Assembly: GCF_014841105.1 (NCBI RefSeq)
Contig: NZ_JACYWE010000004.1
Location: 187,819-239,728, forward strand
Length of the DNA stretch: 51,910 bases
Direction: 5' to 3'
From: Lolliginicoccus lacisalsi
GTDB taxonomy: Bacteria; Actinomycetota; Actinomycetes; Mycobacteriales; Mycobacteriaceae
Shown: one piece after another, positions 29,912 to 37,686 of the stretch
How positions within the stretch are numbered: position 1 is the first letter of the stretch
Layout of the letters: each line of letters begins with the position of its first letter
Translations under genes and position numbers: made by a program
The notes under the pieces: model-generated
What the model saw: the letters and a program-made list of their open reading frames with translations, nothing else
Database searches by the model: none
What the model was told of the DNA's origin: nothing

Positions 29912-30610
29912 GTGGAGCAGCCGATCAAGGTAGCACTCGTCGACGACCAGCAGCTCGTCCGCGCGGGATTCCGCATGGTGATCGATTCCCAGCCCGACAT
30001 GCACGTGGTGCTCGAGGCCTCCGACGGCCAGCAGGGATTGCGGGAGATCGACCGCGTCGGCTGCGACATCGTGCTCATGGACGTGCAGATGCCCACCATG
30101 AACGGCATCGACGCAACCCGCGCCATCACGAGCCACAGCGCGGGCGCTCCGCGCGTGGTGGTGCTGACGACCTTCGACAACGACGAGTACGTGCTCGGCG
30201 CGATCAGCGCCGGGGCAAGCGGATTCCTGCTCAAGGACGCCGATCCCGAGCAGCTCCTCGACGCCATCCGCACCGTCCACCGTGGCGATGCCGTCATCGC
30301 GCCCCGCGCCACCCGCAACCTGCTGCGCCCCCTCGGCCCCCTGATCGCGCCCGGATCCACTCGCGCGGAAACGTCCGCCCGCGCGCTGCCGAGCGAGCTC
30401 ACGCCCCGCGAGGTCGAGGTGCTCGCCGCGATGGCGCGCGGGCTCACCAACGGCGAGATCGCCGAGCAGTTCTTCGTCTCCGAGGCAACCGTGAAGACCC
30501 ACGTCGGGCGCATCCTCGCCAAGACACAATCCCGCGATCGGGTGCAGGCCGTCATCCTCGCCTACCAGGCGGGCCTCGTCGATCCCGACGACGTGCTGCG
30601 CGGCGACTAG
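29909..30610 (+). CDS. NarL/LuxR-family response regulator
   Basis: 233 aa. Receiver domain residues 6-125 with Asp12-Asp13, phosphoacceptor Asp58 (VLMDVQMPTMNG), and the switch region VLTTFDNDEYVLGAISAGASGFLLKDA. The LuxR-type helix-turn-helix, residues 165-228, reads LTPREVEVLAAMARGLTNGEIAEQFFVSEATVKTHVGRIL. Presumed partner of the HisKA_3 kinase at 27623, though transcribed separately. Confidence 0.93.
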   Translation: MVEQPIKVALVDDQQLVRAGFRMVIDSQPDMHVVLEASDGQQGLREIDRVGCDIVLMDVQMPTMNGIDATRAITSHSAGAPRVVVLTTFDNDEYVLGAISAGASGFLLKDADPEQLLDAIRTVHRGDAVIAPRATRNLLRPLGPLIAPGSTRAETSARALPSELTPREVEVLAAMARGLTNGEIAEQFFVSEATVKTHVGRILAKTQSRDRVQAVILAYQAGLVDPDDVLRGD

Positions 30611-30724
30611 GCGTCCCTGCCCTCGGCATGGTTGGGCAGCGGGCGGCCGGCGCGGCAGAATGGACACGCACACCATCCGGCCCCGCCAGCCCGCGCGGGG
30701 GAAGAAGCCCCAGGAAAACTCGCT

Positions 30725-31606
30725 GTGTCGATACCCAAGATCGTGCTGTTCTACGTGTTCGCGCCATTGCCCGACCCCGAGGCGATCCGCTTGTGGCAGC
30801 TATCCCTGTGCCAGTCCAATGGCCTGACAGGGCGCATCATCATCTCTGGGCACGGGATCAACGCGACCGTGGGTGGCGAGCTCGCGGCGGTCAAGCAGTA
30901 CGTGCGAGCCACGCGAGAGTACGCCCCGTTCAAGAAGGCCGACATCAAGTGGTCCGACGGGACGGGCGAGGATTTCCCCAGGCTGAGCGTGCGGGTGCGC
31001 TCGGAGATCGTCACGTTCGGCGCGCCCGAGGAGATCAAGGTCGATGCGGACGGCGTCATCGGTGGGGGAGCTCGACTGCGTCCCGAGGAACTGCACCAGT
31101 TGGTCGCTGAGCGTGACGATGTGGTGTTCTTCGACGGCCGCAACGAGCTGGAGGCACGCCTCGGTCGCTTCCGCGGCGCCGTGGTGCCCGATACCTCGAC
31201 GACCCGCGATTTCCTCGCCGAGATCGAATCCGGCAAGCTCGATCACCTCAAGGACAAGCCCGTGGTCACGTACTGCACGGGCGGCGTTCGCTGCGAGGTG
31301 CTGACCGTCCTCATGCGCAACCGCGGCTTCTCCGAGGTGTACCAGCTCGACGGCGGCATCGTGCGCTACGGGGAGAAGTACCGCGACGAGGGCCTGTGGG
31401 AGGGCGCGCTCTACGTCTTCGATGGCCGCATGACCACTACGTTCTCCGACACCGCCCGCATCATCAGCAGGTGCGAGCTGTGTGACGCTCCCACGACGCG
31501 GCTGGAGAACTATCCCGATCCGCACGGCCGCGAGCTGACCCTGGTGTGCGAGGCGTGCAGCCCGCGAGCACAGGCGCTGGAGCGAGCAGCATCCGATGGC
31601 AGGTAG
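30725..31606 (+). CDS. trhO: tRNA uridine 5-hydroxylase (TrhO/YceA, rhodanese-domain)
   Basis: 293 aa. N-terminal acylphosphatase-like domain ([11 protein letters not shown]...[16 protein letters not shown]), then the rhodanese domain with [13 protein letters not shown] and the active loop [10 protein letters not shown] (Cys184 and Cys190), then a zinc-ribbon-like tail with CELC and CEAC. TrhO performs prephenate-independent, O2-dependent 5-hydroxylation of U34 in tRNA. GTG 30725 follows AGGAAA at 8-9 nt. Overlaps the following pseudouridine synthase gene by 11 nt, consistent with an RNA-modification operon. Confidence 0.88.
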   Translation: MSIPKIVLFYVFAPLPDPEAIRLWQLSLCQSNGLTGRIIISGHGINATVGGELAAVKQYVRATREYAPFKKADIKWSDGTGEDFPRLSVRVRSEIVTFGAPEEIKVDADGVIGGGARLRPEELHQLVAERDDVVFFDGRNELEARLGRFRGAVVPDTSTTRDFLAEIESGKLDHLKDKPVVTYCTGGVRCEVLTVLMRNRGFSEVYQLDGGIVRYGEKYRDEGLWEGALYVFDGRMTTTFSDTARIISRCELCDAPTTRLENYPDPHGRELTLVCEACSPRAQALERAASDGR

Positions 31607-32516
31607 GACACCGCTGCCCGCGCGGGACGGCCTCGGCCCCGCTCGGGTGCGCATCGAGCACGGGGCCAGTGCGGCAACGATGCTCGACTACCTCCTCGAG
31701 CGGTTCCCCGGCAGCGACGGCTTCTGGCAGGCCGAGATGAGCCGCGGGCACGTCGTGGACCAGCACAGCCGCGTGGTGACGCAGTCCAGCCCCTACCGGC
31801 CCGGCCGCATCCTGTACTACTACCGCCAGCCCGTGCCCGAGCGCACGGTGCCGTTCGAGTTGCGGGTGCTGCACCAGGACGAGGCGATCGTGGTGGTGGA
31901 CAAGCCGCACTTCCTGGCGACCATCCCGCGGGGGCAGCACATCACCGAGACGGTGCTGGTGCGCGCCCGGCGGCAGCTAGGGCTCGACGATCTGGTGCCT
32001 GCGCATCGCCTCGATCGGATGACCGCGGGCGTGCTGGTGCTCGTCGCCGACCCGCGCTGGCGCAAGGCCTACCAGGAACTATTCGCGCAGCGCCAGGTGC
32101 GGAAAGCCTACGAAGCGATCGCTCCGCACGATCCGGCGCTGGGACTGTCCCGCGCAGGGCAGGGCCCGCCGCGCACGGTTCGCAGCCGCATCACCAAGCA
32201 GTCCGGGGTGATGGTCGCCGAGGAAGTGCCGGGCGAGCCAAACAGCGAGACCCTCGTCGATCTCCTCGAGGTACACGGTGGCCTCGCCCGCTACCGGCTT
32301 CGGCCCGTCACCGGCAAGACCCACCAGTTGCGCCTGCACATGTCATCGCTCGGGGTGCCGATCCTCGGGGATACCTACTACCCGGTGTACCGGCCCTCGC
32401 GCGGCGACGACGACTTCACCGATCCGCTTCGGCTGCTCGCGCAGTCGCTGGAGTTCACCGACCCGATCACTGGCGCGGAGCGTCGTTTCGACAGCAGCCT
32501 CTCGCTGCGGTTCTAG
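31596..32516 (+). CDS. RluA-family pseudouridine synthase
   Basis: 306 aa. The catalytic motif [13 protein letters not shown] holds the nucleophilic aspartate. Preceding [25 protein letters not shown] and following [24 protein letters not shown] complete the RluA/RluD-type fold. An N-terminal S4-like region is only weakly apparent (residues 15-75). Target uridine in rRNA or tRNA is unknown. The ATG lies inside the end of trhO, so translation is probably coupled. Confidence 0.9.
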   Translation: MAGRTPLPARDGLGPARVRIEHGASAATMLDYLLERFPGSDGFWQAEMSRGHVVDQHSRVVTQSSPYRPGRILYYYRQPVPERTVPFELRVLHQDEAIVVVDKPHFLATIPRGQHITETVLVRARRQLGLDDLVPAHRLDRMTAGVLVLVADPRWRKAYQELFAQRQVRKAYEAIAPHDPALGLSRAGQGPPRTVRSRITKQSGVMVAEEVPGEPNSETLVDLLEVHGGLARYRLRPVTGKTHQLRLHMSSLGVPILGDTYYPVYRPSRGDDDFTDPLRLLAQSLEFTDPITGAERRFDSSLSLRF

Positions 32517-32529
32517 AGTGGACGGCGTG
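32514..32529 (+). promoter_or_regulatory. Leaderless-type -10 (TAGAGT) overlapping the rluA-like stop codon
   Basis: TAGAGT at 32514-32519 begins with the TAG stop codon of the preceding gene; 7 nt later comes GTG 32527. Confidence 0.5.
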
Positions 32530-32925
32530 GGCGAGACGTTCTGGGGACGAGTCCGTGCGGCGGCGCGCGGCCGAGCCTCGGTGATGCTGGTGACGATGCT
32601 GGCGCTCGGGTGGGCCCGCGTGTGGGGCGGGCGTCCGCGGTTCGTGCCAGAGCATTGGTTCTTTATCGCGCCCGGAATGCGCGGCGGTTTCGCGCGCGGC
32701 GGCACCACCGTCGGTGGAGTGTTCCTCACCGACCGGGAGCCATCGCCTCGCGTGATCCGGCACGAGGCGATCCACGCGGACCAGTGGGCACGCCACGGTC
32801 TGCTGTTCCCGTTGCGCTACTGGCGGGAGGAACTGCGGCACCCGATGGCGCGCAACCGCTTCGAGATCGAGGCGGGGCTCGAGGACGGCGGCTACCGGGC
32901 GCCCCGTGGCGGGGATTCTGCCTAG
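32527..32925 (+). CDS. Small conserved hypothetical protein with HEAIH motif
   Basis: 132 aa. Residues 78-86 read RHEAIHADQ: a HExxH zinc-protease-like motif (His79, Glu80, His83) in a segment of the form RHExxHxxQW seen in small actinobacterial hypotheticals. A hydrophobic stretch (residues 18-30) may anchor it. A third metal ligand could be Glu in the later FEIEAGLEDGGY. Whether it is a protease is unknown. GTG 32527 is preferred over GTG 32518 because of the -10 spacing. Confidence 0.65.
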   Translation: MGETFWGRVRAAARGRASVMLVTMLALGWARVWGGRPRFVPEHWFFIAPGMRGGFARGGTTVGGVFLTDREPSPRVIRHEAIHADQWARHGLLFPLRYWREELRHPMARNRFEIEAGLEDGGYRAPRGGDSA

Positions 32926-32962
32926 CGCGGGTTGCGCCGGGTCGACAGCGGGCCGGGTCGTG

Positions 32963-32994
32963 GAGTGGGCCGGGCCCAGAGTGGGCCGGGCCCC
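32963..32994. repeat. 16-bp direct repeat, two copies
   Basis: GAGTGGGCCGGGCCC plus one base, at 32963 and 32979, immediately before the palindromic element copy B. Confidence 0.8.
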
Positions 32995-33066
32995 AAAAGC
33001 ACCGGAAACGGCCAAACGCGATAGAAGCGGCCCTGGGTTGAGGGCTGCTTCTATCGCGTTTGCGGC
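32995..33066 (+). repeat. Dispersed palindromic element, copy B
   Basis: AAAAGCACCGGAAAC (32995-33009), then inverted arms 33013-33028 and 33047-33062 (core AAACGCGATAGAAGC). The inner stem is extended by CCCT/AGGG, which differs from the other copies yet still pairs. It lies between the convergent ends of the HEAIH gene and the TIGR03089 gene and is followed by four 9-bp units (GCGGCGCCA type, 33062-33097). Confidence 0.85.
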
Positions 33067-33137
33067 GCCAGCGGCTCCAGCGGCGCCAGCGGCGCCAGTT
33101 GCGGCGCAAGCGGCACCAGCGTTCCCACGACTGGGCG

Positions 33138-33845
33138 CTACCCGATGCGGTGGGTGGCCTTCTCGCTGGCGGAGATCCTTCCGAGCGCGGCGGCATCGGC
33201 GTTGGCGACCTGGATGAGCGAGGCGCCCGCGGCGAGGACAGCGATGAATCCTTCGATGATCGACCCCGCATCAGTCCACGCTCGCGTGGAGATGATGCGG
33301 GAGCTGCTGTCCCAGCCTTGTTCCTCCGCGAAGGCACGCCCGCGGGCAAGCACGCTGGTGGCCGTCATTCCGTCGAGGGCCGGGGCATCGCTGCTAGGTG
33401 TCGCCTGGAACTGATCGCCATGCCCGGGCACGGTGGTCGCGAAATCGGTGACGCCGACGGGCAGGCCGGGCAGTGCGCGACCGAACGGGTCGAGCGAGAG
33501 CGCCGCGATCTCCTCGGCGTCACCGGCACCAGCGAGGGTGTCCGCGGTGGTGAACGCGAGCTGGGCATCCTCCGCCGCGCCGGCAAGCACCTCGCACCCG
33601 GCCCACCAGGCGCCGAGCAGGACGGTGGCAGTCTGCCAGTGCGCGGGAAGCAGCACCGCCACGCGATCGCCGGGGGCGAGCCCGAACTCGTCGCGCACCA
33701 TGTTGCCGGTCTTTGCGGCCCAGTTGGCAGCGGTGGTCCCGGAGAGCTCGATGCGCTCCCCGGATGCCTGGTCGTAATAGGTGATCAAGGGGCGGGCGGC
33801 CTGGGCGCGGAGGATCGGGTCGAGCAGGGTGTCGGTCACATTCAT
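33138..33845 (-). CDS. TIGR03089-family protein (acyl-adenylate-like N-terminal fragment)
   Basis: 235 aa. Resembles the first part of AMP-forming acyl-CoA synthetases (LLDPILRAQAARPLITYYDQASGERIELSGTTAANWAAKTGNM, PGDRVAVLLPAHWQTATVLLGAWWAGCEV) but lacks the P-loop, A8 and A10 motifs. It is therefore probably non-catalytic, as in the actinobacterial TIGR03089 family (Rv3268). Position next to the LCP gene is conserved in M. tuberculosis. Start at ATG 33845 with a weak GGGAA upstream. Confidence 0.85.
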   Translation of the reverse strand: MNVTDTLLDPILRAQAARPLITYYDQASGERIELSGTTAANWAAKTGNMVRDEFGLAPGDRVAVLLPAHWQTATVLLGAWWAGCEVLAGAAEDAQLAFTTADTLAGAGDAEEIAALSLDPFGRALPGLPVGVTDFATTVPGHGDQFQATPSSDAPALDGMTATSVLARGRAFAEEQGWDSSSRIISTRAWTDAGSIIEGFIAVLAAGASLIQVANADAAALGRISASEKATHRIG

Positions 33846-33899
33846 GGTTTTCCCATCGATCGAGGGATCAGTCCGCGGAGGGTTTCATCAACGCCGGGA

Positions 33900-35573
33900 T
33901 CAGTCCACGCAGGGTGGCCCGGCGTGCTCGGCGCTGACCGGGGGCGGAACGTCGCCCTCAGCGAGCACCACCTGCTCGTCAGGCTGGGGCATCTCGGGCG
34001 GGGCGGCTGCACCGGGGCCATCGTAGCGGGTGGTGAGCACTACCTGGATCTGGTCTTTGCGCAGGTCGAGGTCCTGCTCGAGCGGCAGTCCGCCCAGGTA
34101 GTCGGCGATGGCCCGCGCGGCGTCGCTACCGGTGTCGGCGGTGATGACCTTGCTGCCCATGGTTGGCTTGCCCAGCCAGTTGCCCACCTCGCCCTCGACG
34201 AACCCGACGCGGGTGAGCTCATCGACGACGCGAGTGGCGAGGCCCTCGAGGAGGCTGGCGTTGGCGACATTGACGGTGATATCGGAGGGGTCGAACCCGA
34301 AATCGGGGAGCGGTTCCTCCTGCTCGACCGAATCCGCGAGGACCTGCGCGAGCCGGGCCTCCACCTCTTCCGGATCGACCTCGACGACGCTTTGCGAGCC
34401 GTCGCTGCTCCAGGCGTTGGTGGTGACCACCGGGATGGTCTCGAACTGCACGTTGCCCGCGGCGAGGTCCTGGAACTGCTTGGCGAACGCCAGGATGTCC
34501 CAGTTGTCGTCGATGACCACGGATCGCTGGATGGCACTGCTCAGCTCACTGAGCTTGGAGGGGCTAGTGAGCACGTCCGTGCTGAGGACGCGGCGGGAGA
34601 GCGACGCCATGAATACCTGCTGGCGGTGGATGCGGCCGATGTCCATGCCCGGCAGGCCCTCGCGCTGCCGGACGAAGCTCAGGGCATCCGCGCCATCGAG
34701 CACCTGGCGCCCGGCGGGGAAGTCGGCTCCCGAGAGGGGATCGTACACGGCATTGTTCAAGCAGACCTCCACGCCGCCGATCGCATCGGTGAGCAGGAGG
34801 AAGCCCAGCAGCCCGATCTCGGCGTAGTGATCGACCGAGACACCGGTCAGCTCGGCGACGGTCTTGATGAGGGCGTCGCGGCCCGCGGCGGTAGCGATCG
34901 TCGCCGCCTCGTCGCGATCCATGCCCTCCTCCTCGACGAGCCGCACCAGCTCCTGGAAGCGGGTGGAGCCAAAGACGCTATTGATCTTCACCCTGCGGTC
35001 GCCCGGCCAGTCATCGCCCGGAACCTCGTCAGGAACGGTCACGTAGGAGTCGCGGGGGATCGAGAACGCGGAAGCGGACTCGCCATTGTCGGGCACCCGG
35101 ATGAGCACGATGGTGTCCGTGTTCGTCGCATCCGCGTCGCCGGCATGCAGCTTGTCCCGTTCCTCCTGGGTCAGGGCGTTTCCATGCGCATCGGTGCGGC
35201 TGTCTGTGCCCACGAGAAGAATATCGATAGCGCCGTCCGCATCCTGCCCGAGCTCGAGGCCAGCGGCGGTGGCAAGGCGCGAGGCGAACGCGTCGTATTG
35301 CTGCCAGGCGAGACCGGTGGAGAGGAGCACGATGATCGAGGCCGCGGCAACGAAGGCCTTCGCCCGGCGCTCGAACCGGGCGCGGCGCGCGCGGGGGCCG
35401 TCCTGGTGGCCACGAGCAACGCGGGCCCGCTGCGGAGGCGGCGACCGGCGGGCTTGACGGGCAGGGGGCGGGGTACGGCCGCTGCGGGAGCGTGCCTGGT
35501 CCGGACGCGGAGCCCGCGCTCCCGGGCGGCGTCCCGTCCCGCGGGGGCGTCCTGGCTCCTCCCACTCGGGCAC
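33900..35573 (-). CDS. LytR-CpsA-Psr family envelope ligase
   Basis: 557 aa. A basic, disordered cytoplasmic N-terminus of about 70 residues, one TM (about 72-92), then the LCP domain: ILLVGTDSRTD, TIVLIRVP, FSIPRDSYV, KINSVFG, VDHYAEIGLLGFLLLTDAIGGVEVCLNNAV, LSFVRQREGLPGMDIGRIHRQQ. A LytR_C domain follows near residue 400-510 (ITVNVANASLLEGLATRVVDEL). LCP proteins transfer polyprenyl-linked polymers, here most likely arabinogalactan, onto peptidoglycan. Matches Rv3267 by position. GTG 35573 follows AAGGAAGGA. Confidence 0.93.
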   Translation of the reverse strand: MPEWEEPGRPRGTGRRPGARAPRPDQARSRSGRTPPPARQARRSPPPQRARVARGHQDGPRARRARFERRAKAFVAAASIIVLLSTGLAWQQYDAFASRLATAAGLELGQDADGAIDILLVGTDSRTDAHGNALTQEERDKLHAGDADATNTDTIVLIRVPDNGESASAFSIPRDSYVTVPDEVPGDDWPGDRRVKINSVFGSTRFQELVRLVEEEGMDRDEAATIATAAGRDALIKTVAELTGVSVDHYAEIGLLGFLLLTDAIGGVEVCLNNAVYDPLSGADFPAGRQVLDGADALSFVRQREGLPGMDIGRIHRQQVFMASLSRRVLSTDVLTSPSKLSELSSAIQRSVVIDDNWDILAFAKQFQDLAAGNVQFETIPVVTTNAWSSDGSQSVVEVDPEEVEARLAQVLADSVEQEEPLPDFGFDPSDITVNVANASLLEGLATRVVDELTRVGFVEGEVGNWLGKPTMGSKVITADTGSDAARAIADYLGGLPLEQDLDLRKDQIQVVLTTRYDGPGAAAPPEMPQPDEQVVLAEGDVPPPVSAEHAGPPCVD

Positions 35574-35601
35574 GATGCTGGTCCTTCCTTGGCGCTGCGG
35601 G

Positions 35602-35656
35602 CGATCGTTGATAACAAGTTAGGACTCTCAGGCTAACGAGGAGTCATCAACTATCG
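35602..35656. promoter_or_regulatory. Nested dyad between divergent LCP gene and rmlD
   Basis: Outer arms CGATCGTTGAT (35602-35612) and ATCAACTATCG (35646-35656), one mismatch; inner arms GACTC (35623) and GAGTC (35641), on nearly the same centre. It sits in the 177-bp gap between the divergent genes, so it could be an operator or a transcript hairpin. Confidence 0.45.
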
Positions 35657-35750
35657 TTGGCGGCGCTCCGGAGCAGGTGGTGACGTGCAACACTGGATCC
35701 ATCGAGTGGGCCGAAGCGTGCCGGACCGGCACGACCAGACATAGGGACAG

Positions 35751-36686
35751 GTGCTGAGCGTGCGGATCATCGTGATCGGAGCATCGGGACAACTCGGCAA
35801 GCAGGTGGCGCGCCTCGCGGCGGGCGCGGCCCACGACGTGCTGGGGTGGTCCTCGCGGGATGTCGACGTCACCGACGAGCATGCCGTCGCTGCGGCCATC
35901 GAAGCGGCACGGCCTTCCGTGGTGATCAATTGCGCGGCATACACGGCGGTCGATGCCGCGGAATCGGATTATCGCGCCGCCGCGGCGGTCAATGTGTCGG
36001 GCGCGGGGAACATCGCTGCGGCGTGCACGCGATCGCGGGCGCACCTGATCCATGTCTCCACCGACTATGTCTTCCCGGGGGATGCCCGCGAGCCCTATGA
36101 ACCGGGATCGCGAGTGGGGCCGCGCACCGTGTATGGCCAGACGAAGTACGCCGGGGAGCTCGCTGTGCACGCGGTCCTGCCCTCGGCGCACATCGTGCGC
36201 ACCTCCTGGGTGTTCACCGGGACAGGCAGCGACTTCGTGGCCACGATGCTGCGGCTCGAGCGCGAGCGCGACACTCTCCGCGTCGTCGATGACCAGTGGG
36301 GCTCGCCCACCTATTCAGTGGATCTCGCGGCTGGACTGGTGGAGCTCGCGACCAGCCGACGAGCAGGCCCGCTGTCCACCCAGCAGGCCACGTCGACGGC
36401 GCAGGAAGGCACGATCCTGCACGCCACGAATTCCGGCATCACCACGTGGTGGGGCCTCGCGCGCGAGGTCTTCGCCGCGGCGGGCGCCGACCCGGAGCGG
36501 GTGCAGCCCTGCTCGACCGCTGAGTTCCCGCGGCCCGCTCCACGGCCTGCCTCCTCCGTGCTCGGTGGCGAGTCCTGGCGGGCCGCCGCGCTCCGTCCCC
36601 TGCGGCCGTGGCGCGACGCGGTGCGGGAGGCCGTGCGGGTGGCTGTGGCGGACCCCCAGCGAATGATCGTCTCCGAGTCCCCGTGA
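35751..36686 (+). CDS. rmlD: dTDP-4-dehydrorhamnose reductase
   Basis: 311 aa short-chain dehydrogenase/reductase. IIVIGASGQLGKQVARLA nucleotide motif, INCAAYTAVDAAESD, STDYVFPGD, the YGQTKYAGE catalytic YxxxK pair, RTSWVFTGTGSDFV and DDQWGSPTYSVDLA. Makes dTDP-L-rhamnose, whose rhamnose forms the linker between peptidoglycan and arabinogalactan. Next gene is the rhamnosyltransferase. GTG 35751 is 3-4 nt from AGGGACA; GTG 35760, which gives the family-typical start VRIIVIG, is also possible. Confidence 0.94.
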   Translation: MLSVRIIVIGASGQLGKQVARLAAGAAHDVLGWSSRDVDVTDEHAVAAAIEAARPSVVINCAAYTAVDAAESDYRAAAAVNVSGAGNIAAACTRSRAHLIHVSTDYVFPGDAREPYEPGSRVGPRTVYGQTKYAGELAVHAVLPSAHIVRTSWVFTGTGSDFVATMLRLERERDTLRVVDDQWGSPTYSVDLAAGLVELATSRRAGPLSTQQATSTAQEGTILHATNSGITTWWGLAREVFAAAGADPERVQPCSTAEFPRPAPRPASSVLGGESWRAAALRPLRPWRDAVREAVRVAVADPQRMIVSESP

Positions 36687-36727
36687 TCGACGTCCCCATG
36701 ATCGACGTCCCGGTGATCGACCCCTTC
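36683..36727. repeat. 15-bp tandem repeat, three copies, across the rmlD stop codon
   Basis: Units (G/A)TGATCGACGTCCC plus two variable bases at 36683, 36698 and 36713; the first contains the rmlD stop codon. Noncoding on the plus strand. Confidence 0.85.
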
Positions 36728-36788
36728 GGGAACAGGCTCCCCATCGGAGCGTCGTAGTGGCATCGCACGCGCCGCGGGCCTCGTTGGC

Positions 36789-36804
36789 TACGCTGGCCGG
36801 TGTG
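36789..36804 (+). promoter_or_regulatory. Leaderless-type -10 (TACGCT) for wbbL
   Basis: TACGCT at 36789-36794, then 7 nt, then GTG at 36802. Confidence 0.55.
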
Positions 36805-37680
36805 CAGACACGACTTCCCGTGGTGACGGTGACCTACTCTCCCGGCGAGCATCTGGCAGGGTTCGTGACGTCCCTGGCGGAGGCGACCCGGCTCCCTGTC
36901 GATGTGATCCTCGCCGACAACGGCTCGGTCGATGGCGCGCCGGAGGCCGCGGAGCGCGACTATCCCAATGTCCGGTTGCTGCGCACGGGCGCGAACGTCG
37001 GCTACGGGGGAGCGATCAACCGCGCGGTGGCCGAGGTCGATCCGGCTGCCGAGTTCGTGATCGTCGCCAACCCCGACGTGCGGTGGGGGCCTGGTTCGAT
37101 CGACGCCCTGCTCGAGGCCGCGCTCCGATGGCCGCGAGCCGGATCCCTCGGCCCCCTGATCCGCGATCCCGACGGCACCATCTACCCCTCCGCCCGGCAT
37201 GTGCCGACGCTCTGGGGCGGCGCGGCCCACGCCATCCTCGGCGGGGCCTGGCCGTCGAACCCCTGGACGCGGGCGTACCGGCAGGAGGACGAGGACATCA
37301 GCGAGCGCCCCGTCGGCTGGCTCTCCGGATCGTGCTTGCTGCTGCGCCGGGCCGCGTTCGACTCCGTCAACGGATTCGACTCCCGCTACTTCATGTACAT
37401 GGAGGATGTGGATCTCGGTGACCGCCTCGCTCGGGCCGGTTGGCTCAATGTGTTCGTGCCGACCGCCGAAGTGACGCATGCTAAAGGGCATGCCGCGGGC
37501 CGGCATCCCGAGCTCATGCTGCCCGCGCATCACCAGAGCGCGTACCGGTTCCAGGCGGATCGGCATCCAGAGTGGTGGCAGGCCCCTTTGCGCCTGGCGC
37601 TGCGTGGTGGCCTCGGCGCGCGATCGCGGATCGCGGTCGCGGTGGCGGAACGCAAGCAACGCGGGCAGAGAGGACAGTAG
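36802..37680 (+). CDS. wbbL: Rhamnosyltransferase WbbL (dTDP-Rha : GlcNAc-PP-polyprenol)
   Basis: 292 aa GT2 (GT-A fold) glycosyltransferase: PVVTVTYSPGEHLAGFV, ILADNGSVDG, LLRTGANVGYGGAINRAV, the VIVANPDVRW metal motif, VGWLSGSCLLLRRAAF and the catalytic region YFMYMEDVDLGDRL. Adds L-rhamnose to decaprenyl-PP-GlcNAc, the first committed step of the arabinogalactan linker. A frame extension to GTG 36757 is possible, but the start at 36802 fits both the -10 box and the short N-terminus of mycobacterial WbbL1. Confidence 0.93.
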   Translation: MQTRLPVVTVTYSPGEHLAGFVTSLAEATRLPVDVILADNGSVDGAPEAAERDYPNVRLLRTGANVGYGGAINRAVAEVDPAAEFVIVANPDVRWGPGSIDALLEAALRWPRAGSLGPLIRDPDGTIYPSARHVPTLWGGAAHAILGGAWPSNPWTRAYRQEDEDISERPVGWLSGSCLLLRRAAFDSVNGFDSRYFMYMEDVDLGDRLARAGWLNVFVPTAEVTHAKGHAAGRHPELMLPAHHQSAYRFQADRHPEWWQAPLRLALRGGLGARSRIAVAVAERKQRGQRGQ

Positions 37681-37686
37681 AAGGTC

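Noticed and set aside
27764-30676. 970-codon minus-strand open frame
   Set aside because: Antisense to the histidine kinase and response regulator, composed of low-complexity Arg/Gly/Ala. High G+C removes stop codons in shadow frames.
33060-35636. 858-codon plus-strand open frame
   Set aside because: Antisense to the TIGR03089 and LCP genes, whose motifs are unambiguous.
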